A stretch of DNA of 64,000 bases from Arenicola marina (taxonomy: Eukaryota > Annelida > Polychaeta > Arenicolidae), in the NCBI GenBank assembly GCA_964019135.1, contig OZ025265.1:5896318-5960317 (forward strand). Direction: 5' to 3'. Shown here piece after piece: positions 59,101-64,000 of this stretch; position 1 is the first letter of the stretch; each line of letters starts with the position of its first letter. The notes beneath the pieces are model-generated. The model searched no databases, was not told the DNA's origin, and saw only the letters and a list, made by a program, of their open reading frames with translations. The position numbers were made by a program, and so were the translations under genes.

Positions 59101-61372
59101 TCACACTAGGTAGCGAGACCAGCGGTCCCCCATCAGTCCTGTCTTCACACTGGGTAGGGAGACCAGCGGTCCCCCATCAGTCCTGTCTTCACACTGGGTA
59201 GCGAGACCAGCGGTCCCCCATCAGTCCTGTCTTCACACTGGGTAGCGAGACCAGCGGTCCCCCATCAGTCCTGTCTTCACACTGGGTAGGGAGACCAGCG
59301 GTCCCCCATCAGTCCTGTCTTCACACTGGGTAGGGAGACCAGCGGTCCCCCATCAGTCCTGTCTTCACACTGGGTAGCGAGACCAGCGGTCCCCAATCAG
59401 TCTTGTCTTCACACTGGGTAGCGAGACCAGCGGTCCCCCATCAGTCCTGTCTTCACACTGGGTAGGGAGACCAGCGGTCCCCCATCAGTCCTGTCTTCAC
59501 TCTGGGTAGCGAGACCAGCGGTCCCCCATCAGTCCTGTCTTCACACTGGGTAGCGAGACCAGCGGTCCCCCATCAGTCCTGTCTTCACACTGGGTAGGGA
59601 GACCAGCGGTCCCCAATCAGTCTTGTCTTCACACTGGGTAGCGAGACCAGCGGTCCCCCATCAGTCCTGTCTTCACACTAAGTAGGGAGACCAGCGGTCC
59701 CCAATCAGTCTTGTCTTCACACTGGGTAGCGAGACCAGCGGTCCCCCATCAGTCCTGTCTTCACACTGGGTAGCGAGACCAGCGGTCCCCAATCAGTCTT
59801 GTCTTCACACTGGGTAGGGAGACCAGCGGTCCCCCATCAGTCCTGTCTTCACGCTGGGTAGGGAGACCAGCGGTCCCCCATCAGTCCTGTCTTCATACCG
59901 GATAGCGAGACCAGCGGTCCCCCGTCAGTCCTGTCTTCACACTGGGTAGCGAGACCAGCGGTCCCCCATCAGTCCTGCCTTCACACTGGGTAGCGAGACT
60001 AGCGGTCCCCCATCAGTCCTGTCTTCACATTGGGTAGCGAGACCAGCGGTCTCCCATCAGTCCTGTCTTCACACTGGGTAGGGAGACCAGCGGTCCCCCA
60101 TCAGTCCTGTCTTCACACTGGGTAGCGAGACCAGCGGTCCCCCATCAGTCCTGTCTTCACACTGGGTAGCGAGACCAACGGTCCCCCATCAGTCCTGTCT
60201 TCACACTGGGTAGGGAGACCAGCGGTCCCCCATCAGTCCTGTCTTCACACTGGGTAGGGAGACCAGCGGTCCCCCATCAGTCCTGTCTTCACACTGGGTA
60301 GCAAGACCAGCGGTCCCCCATCAGTCCTGTCTTCACACTGGGTAGCGAGACCAGCGGTCCCCCATCAGTCCTGTCTTCACACTGGGTAGCGAGACCAGCG
60401 GTCCCCCATCAGTCCTGTCTTCACACTGGGTAGGGAGACCAGCGGTCCCCAATCAGTCTTGTCTTCACACTGGGTAGCGAGACCAGCGGTCCCCCATCAG
60501 TCCTGTCTTCACACTAAGTAGGGAGACCAGCGGTCCCCAATCAGTCTTGTCTTCACACTGGGTAGCGAGACCAGCGGTCCCCCATCAGTCCTGTCTTCAC
60601 ACTGGGTAGCGAGACCAGCGGTCCCCCATCAGTCCTGTCTTCACACTGGGTAGGGAGACCAGCGGTCCCCCATCAGTCCTGTCTTCACACTGGGTAGCGA
60701 GACCAGCGGTCCCCCATCAGTCCTGTCTTCACACTGGGTAGGGAGACCAGCGGTCCCCCATCAGTCCTGTCTTCACACTGGGTAGGGAGACCAGCGGTCC
60801 CCCATCAGTCCTGTCTTCACACTGGGTAGCAAGACCAGCGGTCCCCCATCAGTCCTGTCTTCACACTGGGTAGGGAGACCAGCGGTCCCCCATCAGTCCT
60901 GTCTTCACACTGGGTAGGGAGACCAGCGGTCCCCCATCAGTCCTGTCTTCACACTGGGTAGCAAGACCAGCGGTCCCCCATCAGTCCTGTCTTCACACTG
61001 GGTATCGAGACCAGCGGTCCCCCATCAGTCCTGTCTTCACACTGGGTAGCGAGACCAGCGGTCCCCCATCAGTCCTGTCTTCACACTGGGTAGGGAGACC
61101 AGCGGTCCCCAATCAGTCTTGTCTTCACACTGGGTAGTGAGACCAGCGGTCCCCAATCAGTCCTGTCTTCACACTGGGTAGCGAGACCAGCGGTCCCCAA
61201 TCAGTCCTGTCTTCACACTGGGTAGCGAGACTAGCGGTCCCCCATCAGTCTTGTCTTCACACTGGGTAGCGAGACCAGTAGTCCCCCATCAGTCCTGTCT
61301 TCACACTGGGTAGCGAGACCAGCGGTCCCCCACCAGTCCTGTCTTCACACTGGGTAGCGAGACTAGCGCTCC
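56195..61372. repeat. 44-bp minisatellite downstream of SEC61B
   Basis: About 117 copies of a 44-bp unit with landmarks CACTGGGTAG[G/C]GAGACCAGC and GGTCCCCCATCAGTCCTGTC. The unit length is not a multiple of three, so no long frames cross it. A higher-order duplication of 1980 bp (45 units) is clear: rare variants at 57121, 57521, 57911 and 58018 recur exactly 1980 bases later at 59101, 59501, 59891 and 59998. Confidence 0.96.
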
Positions 61373-62165
61373 TGTCTGTCCTGTCTTGTTAACATTAGCG
61401 AGGAATATATCTCCAAATAATGACATGCTAGTTTCTCTCCATGATACAATAAATACGTGTTGTGCAAGATATAGAAATAAAATCGTATCAAGAGGTATAA
61501 TAATAAATGACTGTAAAGGAAATACATCTTCCTGGGACGATTGTCGCCATAAGATATGTTGATATACGAATTAAACAAAGCTTGTTAGGAATACAGGAGT
61601 ATAGATCATTACAGGTGATCAGACTTCTCGGCTTCATCAAGATATGGTTGATTGAAACCTGAGGCCGCGGCCCACTGTCACTCCACCCCAGAAGGGGAGA
61701 CATCCGGCATGTTAATGTCCAGCCTATACAAGCATGTACAGCCAGGTTTAGTACATCGGTCAATCTATGACAGCAATAGTTTCAGTTTTATCTTGAAATG
61801 CAACTTACTTTTTCACAGGCTCAAAAACATGTGAATATAAAATTTGGAGGTGAAATAACTCTTCGATGACATATGTAAGACTCCATAAAGGTCAGCTCAG
61901 CTAACCTAGCGTCTCAGTGTCCCCCCATCAGTCCTATCTGACAGGGCCACGCTGTGCACAGACAATATACCTAGCGTCACACCATTGAGGTCGTGCAAAC
62001 AAAATGCAAGCACGTAATTCCAAATCAAAGAAGGAAAACACATGTTTTCGAAATGAGCCAAGAAGAGATAAATCCGACCCAACCTTCTCTCTCGAACTAA
62101 CAGTAGGTTTGTACAATATTGTGACTGGCTAGGCATTAACTACACAGTTGGAACATTACTGGCCG
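61373..62165. other. Segment between arrays, nothing recognised
   Basis: No coding exon, RNA gene or repeat family is recognised here. A short CCCCCCATCAGTCCTATCTG at about 61920 resembles a stray partial copy of the preceding array unit. Confidence 0.45.
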
Positions 62166-62173
62166 TATAAAAG
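62166..62173 (+). promoter_or_regulatory. Candidate TATA box
   Basis: TATAAAAG within GCCGTATAAAAGCTAATG lies 95 bases before an ATG followed by a consensus donor (62261-62275). The spacing suits a core promoter. No transcript evidence is available. Confidence 0.35.
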
Positions 62174-62260
62174 CTAATGTGATAACTAATTCAGACAAAT
62201 ATTGTCGAATATTGATCAATGCTGTCAATCTTTTGTCATTTTATCTAGAACAGCCGAAAT

Positions 62261-62269
62261 ATGGCATTG
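62261..62269 (+). CDS. Candidate short first coding exon of an unidentified gene
   Basis: CGAAATATGGCATTG|GTGAGTAAT: a start codon followed by two codons (M-A-L) and a strong donor GTGAGT, with a TATA box 95 bases upstream. Both genes recognised in this window also have tiny first coding exons. The rest of the gene would lie beyond 64000, and the 58-bp array would then be in its first intron. Could easily be chance. Confidence 0.25.
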
Positions 62270-62846
62270 GTGAGTAATAATATAGTTTTTTATAATAAAA
62301 AAAAAGATTTACGAAACAATTGCCATCAGCCGATTAAAATTTACAGCACAGAGCTGCCCGCCCCCTCCTCCCAAAGTGGCTGGACTCGTATGTTGTGACG
62401 GGAGGCGAGCGAGTCACAAGGATCCCTTGACCCCAACCTCACATTTACCGGCAAGTTGTATTTAATCAGTGCCCGGTATGTACACTGCAAAGTGGTATAT
62501 ATATCATTACAGCAGTGTAAAATCTAAGCTTATCCTACAGATCTATAATCTTACACACACGTCTCAACGATCATCATTCATTACAGCAATCAACAAACCA
62601 GTTACATTCAGTCATAAATGAAGAACACCCCCCCAAATACCCTTGTACGTTTAGCTGTTCCGCTCAATGCATAAGGAACTCCCTCATTCAGTCTTCGTTG
62701 TGTTCGTAGCAGCGGCGTACGCACTACATTTGTGACATACATGGCAAACTTCAGCTCCATATTCAAGTCCCCTGATGAGTTGTTATATGGCAAGCAACAA
62801 CACTTTTCACCCGGCCGGCACCTCATTTCTTGTCACGTACACACAG

Positions 62847-64000
62847 AGCCATCCACGCCGTGACACGGGCGGGCGGCACGGCTTCAATCAGACACGGAGT
62901 CAGTCGCCATCCACGCCGTGACACGGGTGGACGGCACGGCTTCAATCAGACACGGAGTCAGTCGCCATCCACGCCGTGACACGGGCGGGCGGCACGGCTT
63001 CAATCAGACACGGAGACAGTCGCCATCCACGCCGTGACACGGGTGGACGGCACGGCTTCAATCAGACACGGAGTCAGCCGCCATCCACGCCGTGACACGG
63101 GCGGGCGGCACGGCTTCAATCAGACACGGAGTCAGTCGCCATCCACGCCGTGACACGGGCGGGCGGCACGGCTTCAATCAGACACGGAGTCAGTCGCCAT
63201 CCACGCCGTGACACGGGCGGGCGGCACGGCTTCAATCAGACACGGAATCAGTCGCCATCCACGCCGTGACACGGGTGGACGGCACGGCTTCAATCAGACA
63301 CGGAGTCAGTCGCCATCCACGCCGTGACACGGGCGGGCGGCACGGCTTCAATCAGACACGGAGTCAGTTGCCATCCACGCCGTGACACGGGCGGGCGGCA
63401 CAGCTTCAATCAGACACGGAGTCAGTCGCCATCCACGCCGTGACACGGGCGGGCGGCACGGCTTCAATCAGACACGGAGTCAGTCGCCATCCACGCCGTG
63501 ACACGGGCGGGCGGCACGGCTTCAATCAGACACGGAGTCAGTCGCCATCCACGCCGTGACACGGGCGGGCGGCACGGCTTCAATCAGACACGGAGTCAGT
63601 CGCCATCCACGCCGTGACACGGGCGGGCGGCACAGCTTCAATCAGACACGGAGTCAGTCGCCATCCACGCCGTGACACGGGTGGACGGCACGGCTTCAAT
63701 CAGACACGGAGTCAGTCGCCATCCACGCCGTGACACGGGTGGACGGCACGGCTTCAATCAGACACGGAGTCAGTCACCATCCACGCCGTGACACGGGCGG
63801 GCGGCACGGCTTCAATCAGACACGGAGTCAGTCGCCATCCACGCCGTGACACGGGCGGGCGGCACGGCTTCAATCAGACACGGAGTCAGTCGCCATCCAC
63901 GCCGTGACACGGGCGGGCGGCACGGCTTCAATCAGACACGGAGTCAGTCGCCATCCACGCCGTGACACGGGTGGACGGCACGGCTTCAATCAGACACGGA
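62847..64000. repeat. 58-bp minisatellite running off the window end
   Basis: About 20 copies of a 58-bp unit with landmarks GCCATCCACGCCGTGACACG, GGCGGGCGGCACGGCTTCAA and TCAGACACGGAGTCAGTC. Two main types alternate, GGGCGGGCGGC and GGGTGGACGGC. GC-rich; no open frame of note. True length unknown. Confidence 0.96.

Overview
This is animal nuclear DNA from an invertebrate, most likely amphioxus (Branchiostoma). There are two intron-containing housekeeping genes with GT-AG introns, CRE/ETS-type promoter motifs, tRNA-derived SINEs, DNA-transposon remnants and a very heavy load of minisatellites. The amphioxus call is inference. It rests on the style of the arrays, several of which straddle exon-intron junctions; as I recall, arrays of that kind were described in amphioxus as 'mirage' minisatellites.

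About 48 kb of the window is one gene on the minus strand: CDC27 (APC3), a TPR scaffold subunit of the anaphase-promoting complex. I reconstructed 18 coding exons, from an 8-codon first exon at 47945-47922 to an exon ending at 1246. All splice phases agree, giving 852 codons plus one base; the last exon lies beyond position 1. The neighbour, head to head on the plus strand, is a complete SEC61B (49257-54800, four exons, 95 aa), the small tail-anchored subunit of the ER translocon.

About 42 kb (roughly two thirds of the window) is tandem repeat. Seven minisatellites and one 12-bp array lie inside CDC27 introns, and two more lie beyond SEC61B. The main hidden structure is that at least three intronic arrays repeat a 5' splice site with its flanking exon end: ~350 x 57 bp after exon 8, ~40 x 42 bp after exon 12 and ~34 x ~44 bp after exon 14. 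A fourth (~57 x 53 bp, before exon 11) repeats a 3' splice site with the exon start. A fifth (~142 x 45 bp) starts about 10 bases after the exon 13 donor. The 20-kb array and the 42-bp array at 2050-3596 both run directly into the same tRNA-derived SINE tail, which suggests SINE insertions helped seed them. The very long open reading frames over the arrays are by-products of unit length and composition, not genes.

Layout by coordinate: 1-1224, 27-bp array; exons 18-15 (1246-4267) with the 42-bp array between exons 17 and 16; 4488-5972, C-rich donor array next to exon 14; 6278-12690, 45-bp array; exon 13; 13050-14736, 42-bp donor array; exon 12 and a 12-bp repeat; exon 11; 15783-18846, acceptor array; exons 10 and 9; 20241-40287, 57-bp array; exons 8 to 2 (40288-44133); a 3.8-kb first intron with transposon remnants; exon 1; a shared promoter region (about 48-49.26 kb); SEC61B; 56195-61372, 44-bp array; a possible TATA promoter and tiny first exon near 62.2 kb; 62847-64000, 58-bp array running off the end.
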